The notes: generated by a model from the letters alone, not told the origin. Shown: positions 23,101 through 35,541, counted from the stretch's first letter. The stretch is 64,000 bases of DNA from Golubevia sp. BC0850 (GCA_012976225.1 JAAVVG010000018.1:310001-374000); one strand, 5' to 3'. Program-made: numbers and translations.

Positions 23101-25283
23101 CGGTAGAATTCGATTGGTGCGCTGTCACCTGTGCTAGAAGAGTTAGAGATATGGGACACAAGACAATCATGATCAATTACAATCCAGAAACCGTTTCAAC
23201 TGATTTCGATGAAGCTGATAGACTTTACTTCGAAGAACTAGGATTCGAAAGAGTCATGGATATCTATGAATTGGAAGGAGCTTCTGGTGTGGTCGTATCA
23301 GTTGGTGGACAATTACCTCAGAATATCGCTTTGAGGTTGAAGAATAATGAGGTCAATGTTCTTGGAACTGATCCTCTTATGATCGATTCTGCTGAAGATA
23401 GACATAAGTTCTCTCAGATTTTAGATGACATTAATGTTGATCAACCAGCTTGGGTAGAAGCTACTTCTGTAGCTACTGCTAAGGAATTCGCTGCCAAGGT
23501 TTCTTATCCGGTTTTAGTTAGGCCTAGTTACGTTCTTTCTGGTGCTGCTATGAACGTCATTTGGGATGAGAGTACTCTTGAACATCATCTGACTGCTGCT
23601 GCTGAGGTTAACACTGATTACCCTGTCGTTTTAACCAAAGTGAGTTGACTTCTTGTCTCGGCAATCTCTGTCGCTTCTCTACTTTTTTTTCTCTATTCCT
23701 ATTCTGACGCTCTGTTTTCCCTATCTATCTCATCTCCCTCTCTTCTTTCATTCTCCCAGTTCATCGACAACGCTCAGGAAATTGATATCGACGCTGTCGC
23801 TCATGATGGAAAGCTCCTAATTCACGCCGTCTCTGAGCATGTCGAGAACGCTGGTGTTCACTCTGGTGATGCCACTCTCGTCCTACCACCATTCTCACTC
23901 GATCCAAACGATCTAGCTAGACTGAAGGTCATCGCTCAGAAAGTCGCAAAAGCTTTCAAGATTTCTGGACCTTTCAACATGCAAATCATTAGGAAACCAG
24001 CTGAAGGTGGTGAACAGGAAGCTAGCTTGAAGGTTATCGAATGTAATCTCAGGGCTAGTAGGTCTTTCCCTTTCGTAAGCAAGGTCTTGGGCACCAAGTG
24101 AGTTTGAGCCTCAATTTCTCGCGATTCCGATCACCATTTTGCTGATCTTCTTCTTTCACCTCCGCTCTCTCAGCTTCATCGACATTGCCACTTGCGCCAT
24201 TGTCGGAGAGAATGTTCCAGAACCAGTCGATTTGATGCTTGAGAAGAGAGATTACGTTGCTATCAAGGTTCCACAATTCTCTTGGACTAGACTGGCTGGT
24301 GCCGATCCTTTCTTAGGTGTAGGTGAGTAACTTTTTCTTCTTCGAGATTATTTCCTGTCCTCCACGGGTCATTATTCAGCAGTGATGCTCGGAGGCATTT
24401 GGCTGTACGATTTTCTATGTTTCATGCTCTATGCTCAGACCCGTTTCTGAGGTAAGAAATAGAAAGTAAGATTTGATATGCCGAGAATCATTCCGCTACC
24501 TAACTTTTTAAAGATTATCTGAGCTTTATATGAAACCAAGGAGGAGAATGAGAAAAGGGGGGTGGGAAAGAGGATCAAGTGAAAGATAAGAGTGATCTCG
24601 TTTCTAACCCTTCTTTGATTTGACTTTGTTTCCCTGTTGACAGAAATGGCTTCTACTGGAGAAGTTGCTTCTTTCGGAAAGGATCTTCATGAAGCTTATT
24701 GGGCCTCGATAGCTTCTACTACTGGATTCAGAGTTCCTGAAGCTGGAAAGGGAGTTCTTCTAGGAGGAGACATCACCAAGCCTCAATTCCAGCCGATTGC
24801 TAGAAAACTATACGATCGTGAGTAGAGACTCCTAATGTCTTTCTGAGCCCTGTGCGATTTGAGAAGTTGTATCTCATCATCTCTTTCCTCTGCTTCTACC
24901 TAACAGTCGGATTCAAGCTTTACTGCACGTCGCCGGAGGTCGAGAAGTTCCTCAACGAAATCCCATACGTCACAGCCAAGCGAATCTTCTTCCCAGTCAA
25001 AGACAAGAGAAAGTTGAGAGAAGTCTTCGATGATCATGAAATCCAATTCGTCATCAACCTCGCTAAGTTCAGAGGTAGAGATCTTGTCGATGAAGATTAC
25101 GTCGCAAGAAGAAATGCTGTGGACTTCGGTTTACCTCTGATTAATGAAGCTAGATGTGGTCTGTTATTCGTCGAAGCTTTGGAAAAGAAGATGCCTAAAG
25201 GTTGTTTAGAACCTTATCACGAAGGTAGAATTCCGGAGGAGGTCAGATCGTGGAAGGAGTGGGTTCCTCATACTACTGCTTGA
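20168..25283 (+). CDS. CPA2: Carbamoyl-phosphate synthase, arginine-specific large chain
   Basis: Makes carbamoyl phosphate from ammonia (from the small-chain glutaminase), bicarbonate and two ATP, for arginine synthesis. Eleven exons (20168-20413, 20587-20672, 21144-21192, 21278-21551, 21635-21910, 22007-22232, 22319-23639, 23760-24097, 24174-24322, 24644-24817, 24907-25283) give 1171 residues. Visible parts in order: a Ser/Arg-rich presequence of about 80 residues, [19 protein letters not shown], the first ATP-grasp half ([35 protein letters not shown]), an oligomerisation region, the second ATP-grasp half ([13 protein letters not shown]), and a C-terminal allosteric domain. It lacks a glutaminase or aspartate transcarbamylase domain, so it is not the pyrimidine enzyme Ura2. 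The presequence suggests mitochondria, unlike cytosolic yeast Cpa2. Intron 2 (471 bases) is long for this genome. Confidence 0.96.
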
Positions 25284-26026
25284 GGGAGATCAAATAGTTA
25301 AAGAGAATTAAGCTAGAAGGGAAGAGTGAATGAGAGCGAAGAGAAGTTTCATTCGATGGGGAGAGAAGAAGTAGAATTCGTTAAGTTTGTAATCATCACC
25401 CAAACTCCCCTTTCACCGTGTTGTAAGACCCCCCCCCCCAAAAAAAGGTACCAGATTCATTACAGACTCAACTAATCATTTTAAACTTACCCTCGAAAAA
25501 ACTTTAAACGAAATGCTATAGATGCTTTACTTACAAAATAGTTCATGTTTGAGATTTCGGGGAAGAGAACTTCATTTTGTGAAGTCTGGATCCCTGGCAG
25601 CTGGCTGCTCAGTACGTTGGCTGTAGTATTCCATCCTTTGTTTCTGAATTGTGAAGCATGACATTCATTCTATGCACTTGGCGGAAGAAGTCTCCTCCTG
25701 ATGCGGTTTGCGTAGTGGAGCCTGCAAACAAGCAGCGTCAACATTTGTTCGGAATACACGCATCCAGAAGTGAGGAGGAACAAGGCAAGATAGGGAAGAA
25801 GAGTGGGACTGAAACAGAAGTCTTGCTCTCTTCACCTTCTTTGATTGGCCCTGAAGGGAGATTTGGGCGGCTGTTGAGAAGGGATGGTGCTGGGAAGAGG
25901 GAGGCTGAGAGAGAAAGATTTGAATCATGTGTTCTAACAAAAACTTTGCCGGAAAATAAAGTTGCACTTTGATCTGTTGACTTATGATCAAACGAAGAAC
26001 GTAAGCAGGCGAGAGACTCGCCTTCC
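25284..26026. other. Intergenic, CPA2 3' side
   Basis: About 740 bases with a C11 run followed by A7 (25429-25446). No credible gene. Confidence 0.55.
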
Positions 26027-26128
26027 ACCTTCCACTTGCGGATTGGTTTCACAATTCACAGTCGACGACGTGCCTGGGCTTCTTGATCCTCTCGCCTCCT
26101 CGCCTCACTCTCTCCCCTGTCTTGGATG

Positions 26129-26237
26129 TCCAATAGTCAGCGATTGGAGGAGCCAGATCTCACCTTGACTAACCTTCTTTGGGTCGTCTGTACTCTGCGT
26201 TGGGAGCAGTTCCTTCTCGACGGGAAAGGGTATAAAA
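26129..26237 (+). promoter_or_regulatory. Copy B promoter: inverted CCAAT pair and TATA box
   Basis: TCCAAT (26129-26134) and ATTGGA (26143-26148) form an inverted pair; TATAAAA is at 26231-26237, 116 bases before the ATG. This is an unusually complete promoter for this window. Confidence 0.6.
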
Positions 26238-26352
26238 GCAGCGTCAAATGTCCCATTCTTTTCAATTTCCTCACTCCAACAATCTTCTCTCATCTCAATT
26301 TACCTCTACTCTCCTCTCTTAACCAACCTTCAAACCATCGACAACTCTCAAG

Positions 26353-26946
26353 ATGCAATTCACCGCCACCCTCGCCTCTCTCCTCTTGATCGCCACCTCC
26401 TCCAGCTTGGTCTCCGCTGCGCCAGCCCTGGAAGAACGCACCGGGATCTACGCCTTTTCCTTCCTTGAGAAGACTTGTGCTACTCAAGCCCCGGACTACA
26501 TGACCTATTCCATCAAGGACTCACTTGCAGAGTGCTGGAAGTTCTGTTGTGAGTAGAGGTGCTGATGACGAAGTATCAGAGGGGTCGCGATGTTGAGATT
26601 GCATCTCGTCTGTGACCTAATTCTAACCAAGTACATCTCTTTCCTTCTTCACCCTTACAGCCTCGGTCTCAGGTTGCAACTTCGTCAACACTTACGTCGA
26701 CTTCAACTCGGCCAAGCAAGACGGAATCGTGAGTAGACGCTCCCACTGTCATCTTATCATCAGCTTGACTTTGAATCTCGATACTGACTATTTTTCCTCT
26801 TCTCTCCTCCTATGTCACAGACCTGCGCTCTATACAGCAAGAAACACTTTGGCACCTCTGATGTGACCAACTGCGGCGGACAAGATCAACTCGGAGATGG
26901 AGACCTCAACAAGATCCGTCACTCTGCTGGATGGAACAAGTTTTGA
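26353..26946 (+). CDS. Small secreted cysteine-rich protein, family copy B
   Basis: Exons 26353-26548, 26661-26728 and 26821-26946 encode 129 residues. The signal peptide is about residues 1-22, followed by ALEERTGIYAFSFLEKTC, the CWKFC pair, SSVSGCNFVNTYVDFN and the C-terminal HSAGWNKF. The protein is predicted to be identical to copy D and differs from copy C only at the last residue (F versus L). The repeated cysteine pattern suggests a disulfide-bonded secreted domain of PAN/apple-like type; function is unknown. The protein is small enough to be a surface or effector-like protein, but nothing here shows interaction with a host. It lies between CPA2 and CBP80 and is transcribed toward CBP80. 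Confidence 0.92.
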
Positions 26947-26947
26947 T

Positions 26948-27279
26948 CGAAAAGATACCCAAATTCCTCGCTTGTCCTCATTACTCAGTTTCAGTTCTCA
27001 ATCGGCCCCCAGTCTGTCGTCACATCGGTTTCTCCCCAAGTCACTCTCCTCCATTCGATTCATTGTATTTGCTCTGCGTAATCTGTTCCATTCTCAATCA
27101 GGACTTATCTTCATCAGTTCATGTTGGAAACGAGCTGATGATTCCCATTGACTGTAGAAAGGAGGAAGAGAGGGCTGCCAGATATCGAAGCACACGACAT
27201 GAAGAACCGGAAAACAAAGTATATTATGTTGCACATAACGTAGTTCAATTTCGTTACAGGTATTGAGTTGATTCTTCTA
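26948..27279. other. Intergenic between convergent copy B and CBP80
   Basis: About 330 bases, the 3' flanks of two convergent genes. This flank is unrelated to that of copy D. Confidence 0.5.
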
Positions 27280-30200
27280 TCACTCGTCAGCGAATTGACA
27301 AGCCCTAACAAAAATGTCGCGAGCTGGATCTCCCTCTCCTTCATCTGGGAACACACTAGCTTCGATTGTTACTTGATGAGCTGCTAGATGTTTCGAGAAC
27401 TGTAGAAGGAAAGGATTCAGCAGAGAGCGTAAGTCGATTTGTTTTTCGAGACAACACTTCAGCGCCTCGAGACTCACCAATCTAGCGAATTCACGATACC
27501 AAGCTCTAGCCCACCAAGCCTGCCAAGCGAGTTCATCTCTCTCATCTTCTACAGGGATAGATTCAAAAGCTCTAGCATCTCTCACTAGCTTGACGAATCC
27601 AGAGGTAGTACCAACCAAGACCTTTCTCTGTTCGAGCTTGATGGCTTCCAATGAGACCTTGGTTTCCTCACTCGTAGCTTTCTTCTTCTCATTATCGTTA
27701 TCCTCCGGAGCAGGAGCAGGTTTGGAAGGAAGAGAAGCGCTGGTTGGAAAGACACTTGGAGCTGGAGTTGGATCGACATCGATTTGATCGTTCTTGCCAT
27801 CATTTTCTCCAGCGGCTTCTTGTGCTTCCTTCCTTTCTCTTGCTTCAGCTTCTTCTCTCTCAAGCTTTGCTAGACGTCTCCTGACTTGATCCACACGTCC
27901 ATTGACTTTCTCCACACAAAGGCGAATGATATCCCACCAGGTGAAGGCACTCCAGTCTCTGACCACAGCTCCATCGCGAAGACGAGAGAAGCTAGAAAGA
28001 GCGTCGTCTCCGGTTCCCATCATGACGACTGCAGGAGCAGAACGAGAAGGCGAGAAGACGAAGTCGACGACGTCTGTCGGCTCCACAATCTTGTACTGGA
28101 GGAGCTTGTCGAAGACGATCATGACCCAGTGAGGAGACTTGGCCCAGAAACGAGTGGCGCCAGCCAAGATCGCTCCACGCATGATCGGAGAAGAGGAGAA
28201 GTGACGCAGGAGAGCGTAGTATCTGGAAGACGGGACAGTAAAGCGAGTGTAGAGAGTTCAGCATCCGTGCGCCTTGGCTCAACGGTAGCTCGTTGGAGCG
28301 CTTCACTCACCTCTCCACTACGTTGAGGAAATGGGAGAAACTTCTACTTCCAACCTGCATCATGCATTGAATGACGAAATCTCTGATGACAAGTTCAGCA
28401 GTGGCTTCGTCTGGGACTTGACCAGGAACTTCAGCATCATCCGGAAGGTCATCTCCACCTTTTGGTGCTATGATTTCACGTTTGAAGCCTTCGAGCTCAG
28501 CCATGAGTACGGTCGGTGACGCCTTAGCACGGATAGAGAGGATCAATTGAGCAGCTCTGGCATGATAAGGGTGTTCTGTCAGGAAAATAGAGAAGGCGAA
28601 GAAAGGATTAGGATGGGGAGCAAGGAACAAACCTCTCGCAGATTGAGGAAACACACACCTGGGGATTCGTAGGTAAAGAACGGATTCGGCTCTTCAGCTA
28701 CCAGAGCACCTTCTTGAAGTTCAACTGGAAGAGTTCCTTTGATACGATCGTAGTAAGCCAAGCGAACTTCCAACTCGACGATACGACGAGCGAAAGCGCG
28801 ACGTGGATGAGCCATCGGCAGTTCCATATCCGGAATCCTGTAAGAAGAAAAAGATTGGGATTCTCAGCATCTCTGGAGATCAAAGCAATGCGACTTCGGA
28901 GAGTCAAACTCACCACTCTTTCCATCCCCAACTGAAATTGAAGTTACTAAGATGGACACTGAACCAATCTGCAAATCTTCTAACGACCTCTCCATCTGGC
29001 TTTCCCACTCCCATAGCTCCATAAATACGACGAACAGTCTTTCCTAGAGAGGGAGCGATGGTTTGAGGGCTGAGAGCTACAATCTCTCGAAGTAGAGAGG
29101 TGTAGTAAAGTGGCTTGTGAGGTGGAGCAGGAAGCAGAAGGGTAGTAGAGACGATGCACTGCGAATTGGATAGAAACGAAGTGATTAGAAGACCTCGACG
29201 AAGGCAGCTAACGAGCAATCGGAACTCACCTCAACGATCATGTCGTCCAATGACCAGCCACCTACTGGCTCTCCTTCATCGCGATTCGTCCAATCCTCCT
29301 CTTCTTCTCCAAAGAGACCGATTTCCAAAGCGACTCTGCCAGCAAAAGTTCCTCGTCTTAGCCAACGAGGGAGGTCGAGAAGAATCCTAGCACACTCTTT
29401 CCTGTTGACTTCGTAAATGTCGATCAGGTCTGCGAAGAGAGAACGAAGAACGACACCAGCTGGGGAAGGAGCAGATGGAACCGACTGTGATCAGATAACA
29501 AAGTAATTGAAGAGTGTCAGCAGGGAAGGGTACAAGTATTGAGCGGCACTTGAGGTTTGTTCTGGTCTGTCTCGAAGCACTCACATCAGAGAACCACCTC
29601 CCGTATCTTCCGACTCGAAGAGGACCAGCGCCAGCTCTCTTGGCATCAGCTTCGCCCTTTCCGGTCTTCACCTGACCGGTGCTAGAGCTCGCGACTCCCA
29701 TCCCAACTCCCAAAGCCTCTTCTTCCTCTTCAGGGGGTACCAGAAGGTCCGGAAGAGAGATCAAACGAGACCGATCCAAGAGTTTCGCCTTGTTGACGAT
29801 CGCTGGAGGGAGTAAATCTAAAGGAGATGGAAGGAAAACGGATCTCTGGTAGGAGTTCGCCTGAAGTGAGGAGAGTGCAGCGACTGTTGTTTCGAAGGAC
29901 TGCAAAAAAGAATGAGAACGAAAAAAGGTTCAGCTGGAAGTTGGTAGAAGCTACTACTGACATGTGTCTAGCTGCTTTCTGATCCTTACCTCTTCTTTCA
30001 AGAGGTCTTCTTCTTGACTCTCTTCAGCAATTCCTCCCCAAGGTTTGACCAAATCAACCTCGACCTTCCTTCCCTTCTCGTAAGTTTCAACAGCAGCAAC
30101 TAGCGAATCTAGTTCTTCTTTGCCTTGCTCATCTTCAGGCCCGCCTAGAAGATCGGTTCCAGCTCTACAAAGAGTCTCGATGATGCAAATCGCAGCTCGA

Positions 30201-31276
30201 TCTCCACGAGCGACAGGGACCCCAGGTTCATCTAGAACAGCGGCAAAGGAAGATAGAAGCTTTCTGAGCGAAGCTGGTGATATGACACCCAAAGGCAAAA
30301 GAGATACAAAGAGATGGAGCTGAGGGAGGGAGAATAGGATGAGACGGTTAGAATCAGAGTGGCGAGAGAGAGGATTCGACTGGGAGCTTAGACTCACACT
30401 CAACCTTGTATTCCTCCATAGCCTAGTGTCTAGATACGATTTGAAGCTCTTGACCAGGTCTTTGACTAGCAGAGCTCCAACTGAATTGCTTCCTCCTTCA
30501 TCCATCTCGACGTCATTTGAGGTTCTGATTTCGTAGGTGTCCTCTTTGTGAGGAGAGATCACGAGGAATCCGAGTAGAGCAGCAGTAAGAGGTAATTTCT
30601 GAGGTTGTTCAGTCACCCTAATTAGATGAACCCAAGCATTTTAGATGTGAAGGAGGGAGGTTGGGTGGTTCAGGCATCAGCTCCTTCCTCTTCCTTCAAG
30701 TCTCAATCCCCCCAAGCTGCTGTTGTCCTGCCCTCCGCATCTCTAGATTGTTACTCACATGGCTCTGAAAGCTTTCTCGATAGCCTCCTTCCTGGCATCA
30801 CTCTCATGCCAAGTATCTTGGACCCAATTGGCCAAAGTGAACAAATCTGATTGACTGTGGAAATGATCATTCTCTCCCATCTTTAAGAGAACTTCTCTGA
30901 CTTGTTTCCAAGCAAGTTCTTCTGGATTATCAGCTAATCTTTGAGTATTGTTGTAATCATCGTAGCCATAGCTAGATCCATAACCTCTATTTCCACCACC
31001 ACCATAGTTAGAAGATCCTCCTCCTCCTCCTGATCCATAGGACTTTCTTCCCCCTCCACCCCTCTTCCAATTTCCTCCTTGATTGTAGCCGCTGTTGTTG
31101 TTGTAGTTTGACTTTCCATATCCGCTGCTGCCTTGATTATGGTTGGAGTAACTTCCTCCTCCTCCTCCTCCTCCTCCTCCTCCTCCATTCGATCCAGAAT
31201 TTTGATTCCCACCACCTGAATTGCTGTTGGAATCATCCGAATAGAGATTCGTGTGATAGTTCCCGTAGTCTGCCAT
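27280..31276 (-). CDS. Nuclear cap-binding complex large subunit (CBP80)
   Basis: Large subunit of the nuclear mRNA cap-binding complex (yeast Sto1/Cbc1, human NCBP1), which with Cbp20 binds the m7G cap and helps splicing, export and decay. Ten exons (31276-30759, 30617-30398, 30319-29990, 29899-29585, 29484-29230, 29158-28914, 28837-28659, 28575-28311, 28222-27478, 27399-27280) sum to 1063 residues. The body is an array of MIF4G-like helices, with RLADNPEELAWKQVREVLLK near residues 113-132 and HPRRAFARRIVELEVRLAYYD in the middle, then SHFLNVVERYYALLRHFSSS and SPHWVMIVFDKLLQYKIVEP near the C-terminus. An unusual N-terminal tract of about 100 residues is rich in Gly, Asn, Tyr and Ser, with runs of glycine. 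A Lys/Glu-rich coiled segment follows RVDQVRRRLAKLEREEAEAR. Confidence 0.93.
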
Positions 31277-31604
31277 CTTCAGAGGCTAAATCGATTGAGG
31301 AGTTGAATCAAAGTCGAGGTTTGGATGGGACGTGAGATGTGAGAGAAGAAGAGCAGCTCGATTCTCTCCAGTCTTCGACAGGTCGATCTCGAGGGGAAGC
31401 ATTTTTTTTGAAGTAAATGCAATTGCAAAGAGCGGCTGATGTTACATTTAAGTGATTGGATTGAATGAACAACGGAAGGCAAAACAACATAGAAAGGAAA
31501 AGTTTGAACCAAAAAAGAAGCAGAGAAGGCAGAAGAATGAAGAGCTGGAAAAGAAACCGAAAAGACGACGATGATGGTTAGACAGTGAAAGTGATAGATT
31601 CAGG

Positions 31605-34318
31605 TTATCTTCCACCATTCCATTGATTTGGATTTTGGCTGTAACCTTGCTGCTGATAACCTCTCATCATCGCATTCATATCGATGCCTCCTCCCTGTCC
31701 ATTCGAATTAGCGTTATTCATACTGTTCATTTGCTGAGCCATTTGCTGCTGTAGATAAGGCGGAAGAGATTGAAAGTTATTCATGAATTGTCTTTGTTGC
31801 TGTTGAGCGTAAATTGGATTCCCATTTCCATTTCCACCTCCGTTGAAATTCATTCCCATCATAGCTTGAGGATTGAAAGTCTGAGGCTGATAACCTTGAT
31901 GTTGCTGTTGCTGATAACTCTGTTGATGATCTCCATTCATCATTGGACTTCCACTTGAAACACTCCCATTGCCCATCATATCTGAACTTCCTTGTCTTCC
32001 ATGATTTCTCTGCATCCCATTCGGAAGTCCCATATTCATTCCAAGAGAAGGAGTGAGATGACCAGAGCTTCCAGGAGTTCCAGCCATACCAGGGGTTGAA
32101 GGTCTACTTCCATCGTGATGAAGACCAGCTGGTCTACTCATGTTTAAATTCGAGAAAGCTGGACTTCCAGATCCAGATCCAGGTCCAGAACCAGAGCCTC
32201 CCATCAATTCACTAGGATTGACACTTCCTGATTGAACTGGAGCTCGAGACCCTGGAGAGCCTTGAGCAGCTGGACTTCCAATCCCTCCTCCCATCGAGCC
32301 TGAACGGTGATGAGGACCCATAGGACTAGGTTGTTGAATTGGAGATTGGTTGTGAGGGGAGTTTGAACTTTGACTTTGACGTTGACGAGCTCGGTTGGCA
32401 CCATCTTGAGCCATCTGTGAGAAGGACGGGAGAAGATGACGAAAGTCAGCAAGTGGGTTGGAGAGGGAATGAGTAAGGATCAATGTGAAAGCTCACTCAC
32501 GATCATCTGTTGAAGCTGAGTCTGAACGCCAGAACCTCTGAATCCTGGAACGTTGTTCTCCATATGAGCAACGAAGGGATTGTGGACTCCACGAGCATGG
32601 GCTTGAAGGGCCTGTAAATGACCAACAGCACTAGAACCATAAGCAGATACGAGAGCTTGGGCTTGCTGAGGATTCAACGCTGGACCAGAGTTTGACTGTT
32701 GAGGAGCTGGAGTTCCAGAATTTGGAGAAGTTGGAGCTGAAGCGAGAAGACTGTTCAAAGAAGAAGGTGCATTCTGAACTAGACCATTTCCTATGACAGC
32801 CGCTATTGGATCCGAAGCTGGGGTAGAGGCTGTTGGATTTGAGCTAGAGATTATACTAGTTGTTGAAGGATCTTCAATTGCAACTTTTTTCCTGTTTTCT
32901 TCTCCAACCTCGCCGCTGTCTTCTCTTTCTCGTTTTTTGCTTTCGGTAGATGCAGCTTGCGTTTCTGACTTCTTGCTTTCTACTTCTATCTTGAAAGCAT
33001 CAGCTAAGGAAGCGTATAATTCGATGAGAGGACTTTCTGGAGGAAGTGAGGTCGAGGGGAAAGGATCTAGACGAGGTAGTGACGAGATTGCCTTTCGGTT
33101 GGGACCCTTGTTAAATTGTTCGGCTAAGCTTGCTAGATAAGATAGATTGGATTGTAATCTGGAAGTGACGCTGTTAGGGATAGATAGACAGGGAGTATTG
33201 GGTCAGACTCGAGACGTCGATCGAGTGGCGAAAGAGGAAAGATCGCACTCACTCTGAAAAGACCGCTTGATCACCTTTGCCTTCTGTCTGAAGAGAGACG
33301 CATAGTCTAAAGAGGAAGCGAGAGAAGGCAACAGAAATGCGAGTCAGCAAACTGCAGTTCAAACTAAACCCTTCATTAGTTCATCAACTCACCTAATCAA
33401 CTCTTGATTCAACTTCAAGATCATCGACACCCTCTCATTAGAAGCAGGGTTAATGATCGGTTCCGATAAATTCGAAGGTGTTGTAGCAGCGACCGTCGAA
33501 TCACCAGAGATTGTGGCTGATCCAGAAGTTGTGGTGGAAGGATCAGACTTCGCATCGCTCCCCTCTCCTTTCTCTTCGTCCTTTTGATCTTGAGTTGTCT
33601 CCTCTTCATTCAAAGTAGCCCTCGCTTGCTGATCATCAGCAGGAGTTGGCTGAGATTTCGTCTCATCCTTGAAGGTAGGTTCCTCCTGCTGCTCCTTCTC
33701 TTGAGTCTCCAAGTCTTCATCGACCTTCTCGTCTTTGTCCTCCTCTTTAGAATGGAGCTCAGTTAAAGGTTCTGTAATTTCCACAGTATCTTCCTGAGCG
33801 TTCTTACTTCGACTTGAGGAGGAACCTTCTACTTGCTTCTCAGGCTCAGAGGCCTCTACCACCTCTTCCTCTTCTTCTTCTTCCCTCTCATTCGCGTCTC
33901 CTTCCTCCTTAGATTGGTCTTCCACTTGTTTTTCGCCATTCTCTTCTTTCGAACCAGAAGGGACTGCATCCCCAGCCCGATCCTCTATGTGTCCTTCACC
34001 AACCTTGGTCTGACTCGCAGCATCCTTGTCCTCCTCTTGATGCTCTCCATTCTCTTCCAACTTCCCCACTCCTTGCTCTTGCTGATCAGCATTCAGCAGC
34101 TGTTGTTCATCAGAATCCTCTTGCTTATCTTCAGCGGCTTCCGGTTGAAGATCTTCTTGGATTGAGTTGTCTTGTTGTAGATTGTCTGTGCTCCGACTTG
34201 AAGAGTTGGTAGCTGCTGTCTGATCTTGAGGAGAATCTTTTGGTTCAGGAGGTGGAGGAGATAAAGACGAAGAAGATGGAGTATCCGAAGCTTCTCCGGC
34301 GATCTTAGAATTCGACAT
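31605..34318 (-). CDS. Nuclear low-complexity protein with SS18/SSXT-like motif
   Basis: Four exons (34318-33393, 33306-33253, 33158-32501, 32414-31605) give 815 residues. Residues 1 to about 290 are very acidic (Glu/Gln/Asp-rich). Then comes a short conserved-looking segment across three exons: RVSMILKLNQELIRLCVSLQ, TEGKGDQAVFSE, LQSNLSYLASLAEQF. This resembles the SSXT helix of SS18 proteins (NxxLIxxI...GK...LHRNLxYLAxIAD), which join SWI/SNF remodellers; the match is by eye. A Lys/Arg cluster (SKKRERD, NRKKV) may be a nuclear signal. The last 270 residues are Gly/Gln/Asn/Met/Pro-rich. A transcription or chromatin role is inference. Confidence 0.7.
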
Positions 34319-34947
34319 TCAATTTCACGGTTATTACCGGATGACCTTGGGAAGAGGAATTCAAGATAGAAGGTGCTGGACCTCGAACACTTTGCTTTCC
34401 GTTTCCGACAATTTGATCCGTGAAACGATCTTTGCCTTACTTCAATCCCATCTTCAGTTAGCTGCGAAGTATCTAGTAACAGGTTACACATGTCAGTACT
34501 CAGATGTGAGCACCCAACACCCAATATTCACAGGAGGAGGTCCATTCAAGGCCGAGGCTCTTGGGAACTTCGTAGAGGTAGATAGACTTAGAGCCTCGAA
34601 ATCTCTTCTTTTAATGACAGTTACGGGTCTAAGCTTGGGTAACGTAGAGTAACTCAAAGTGGTTTTTCCAAGTCGAGCAGTCGTGGCCTACAAGGTTTTG
34701 CTAGCGTTGAGTTGCGCTCTTCAGACAGAGTATCAAATTGATGTTGAAATGAGATGCAACCACAATTGAAGACAAGATCTAAATGGAGTAGAACGCTACA
34801 AATGTGAAGGAAGAACGAAGCGGTGACTTGGGAGAGAGGTGACAATAATTGGGGGAACCGATTGAGAAAGTGTAGCTACAGAGATGACACAGGAAGAAAA
34901 GGGATACTCCTTCTGCCCAGTGTTAGGGATGACGGATCTAAATTCCA
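34319..34947. other. Intergenic; 3' end carries sequence shared with copy A's 3' flank
   Basis: About 630 bases. From about 34848 to 34950 it aligns, with many differences, to positions 1-97 (AGCTAC..GAGATGAC and CT(G)CCCAG elements), showing that copies A and C have related 3' flanks. No other gene is seen. Confidence 0.55.
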
Positions 34948-35541
34948 TCAAAGCTTGTTCCATCCAGCAGAGTGACGGATCTTGTTGAGGTCTCCATCTC
35001 CGAGTTGGTCTTGTCCGCCGCAGTTGGTCACATCAGAGGTGCCGAAGTGTTTCTTGCTGTATAGAGCGCAGGTCTGTGACATAGGAGGAGAGAAGAGGAA
35101 AAATAGTCAGTATCGAGATTCAAAGTCAAGCTGATGATAAGATGACAGTGGGAGCGTCTACTCACGATTCCGTCTTGCTTGGCCGAGTTGAAGTCGACGT
35201 AAGTGTTGACGAAGTTGCAACCTGAGACCGAGGCTGTAAGGGTGAAGAAGGAAAGAGATGTACTTGGTTAGAATTAGGTCACAGACGAGATGCAATCTCA
35301 ACATCGCGACCCCTCTGATACTTCGTCATCAGCACCTCTACTCACAACAGAACTTCCAGCACTCTGCAAGTGAGTCCTTGATGGAATAGGTCATGTAGTC
35401 CGGGGCTTGAGTAGCACAAGTCTTCTCAAGGAAGGAAAAGGCGTAGATCCCGGTGCGTTCTTCCAGGGCTGGCGCAGCGGAGACCAAGCTGGAGGAGGTG
35501 GCGATCAAGAGGAGAGAGGCGAGGGTGGCGGTGAATTGCAT
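34948..35541 (-). CDS. Small secreted cysteine-rich protein, family copy C
   Basis: Exons 35541-35346, 35233-35166 and 35073-34948 encode 129 residues, identical to copies B and D except for a final Leu. Introns are also the same as in B and D. At the two exon 3 sites where B and D differ, C carries the D state. The upstream region has diverged: on the minus strand the TATA box has become TACAAAA (35663-35657), the paired CCAAT boxes are gone, and only a distal element with CACTTGCGGATTGGTTTCAC and CAGTCGACGACGTTCCTGGG remains. The coding region is intact, but expression may differ from that of the sister copies. Confidence 0.9.

Larger units (their letters stand above)
26027..26947. repeat. 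Duplicated block B (copy of 45920-46840)
   Basis: Promoter, leader, three exons and both introns are matched base for base with block D at a constant offset of 19893 and no indel. I count about six substitutions. Similarity begins at ACCTTCCACTTGCGG and stops at the stop codon. Confidence 0.9.

Noticed and set aside
26290-26487. Antisense open frame repeated across all four family copies.
   Set aside because: Shadow of the signal-peptide exon on the opposite strand.
28268-28312. GGCTCAACGGTAGCTCGTTGG looks like a tRNA D-arm/A box.
   Set aside because: No acceptor-stem complement or B box follows at tRNA distance; it lies in an intron of the CBP80 gene.
33833-34165. Leucine-rich plus-strand frame that looks membrane-like.
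   Set aside because: It is the reverse complement of the Glu-rich part of the SS18-like gene, which always yields Leu/Phe/Ser-rich text.
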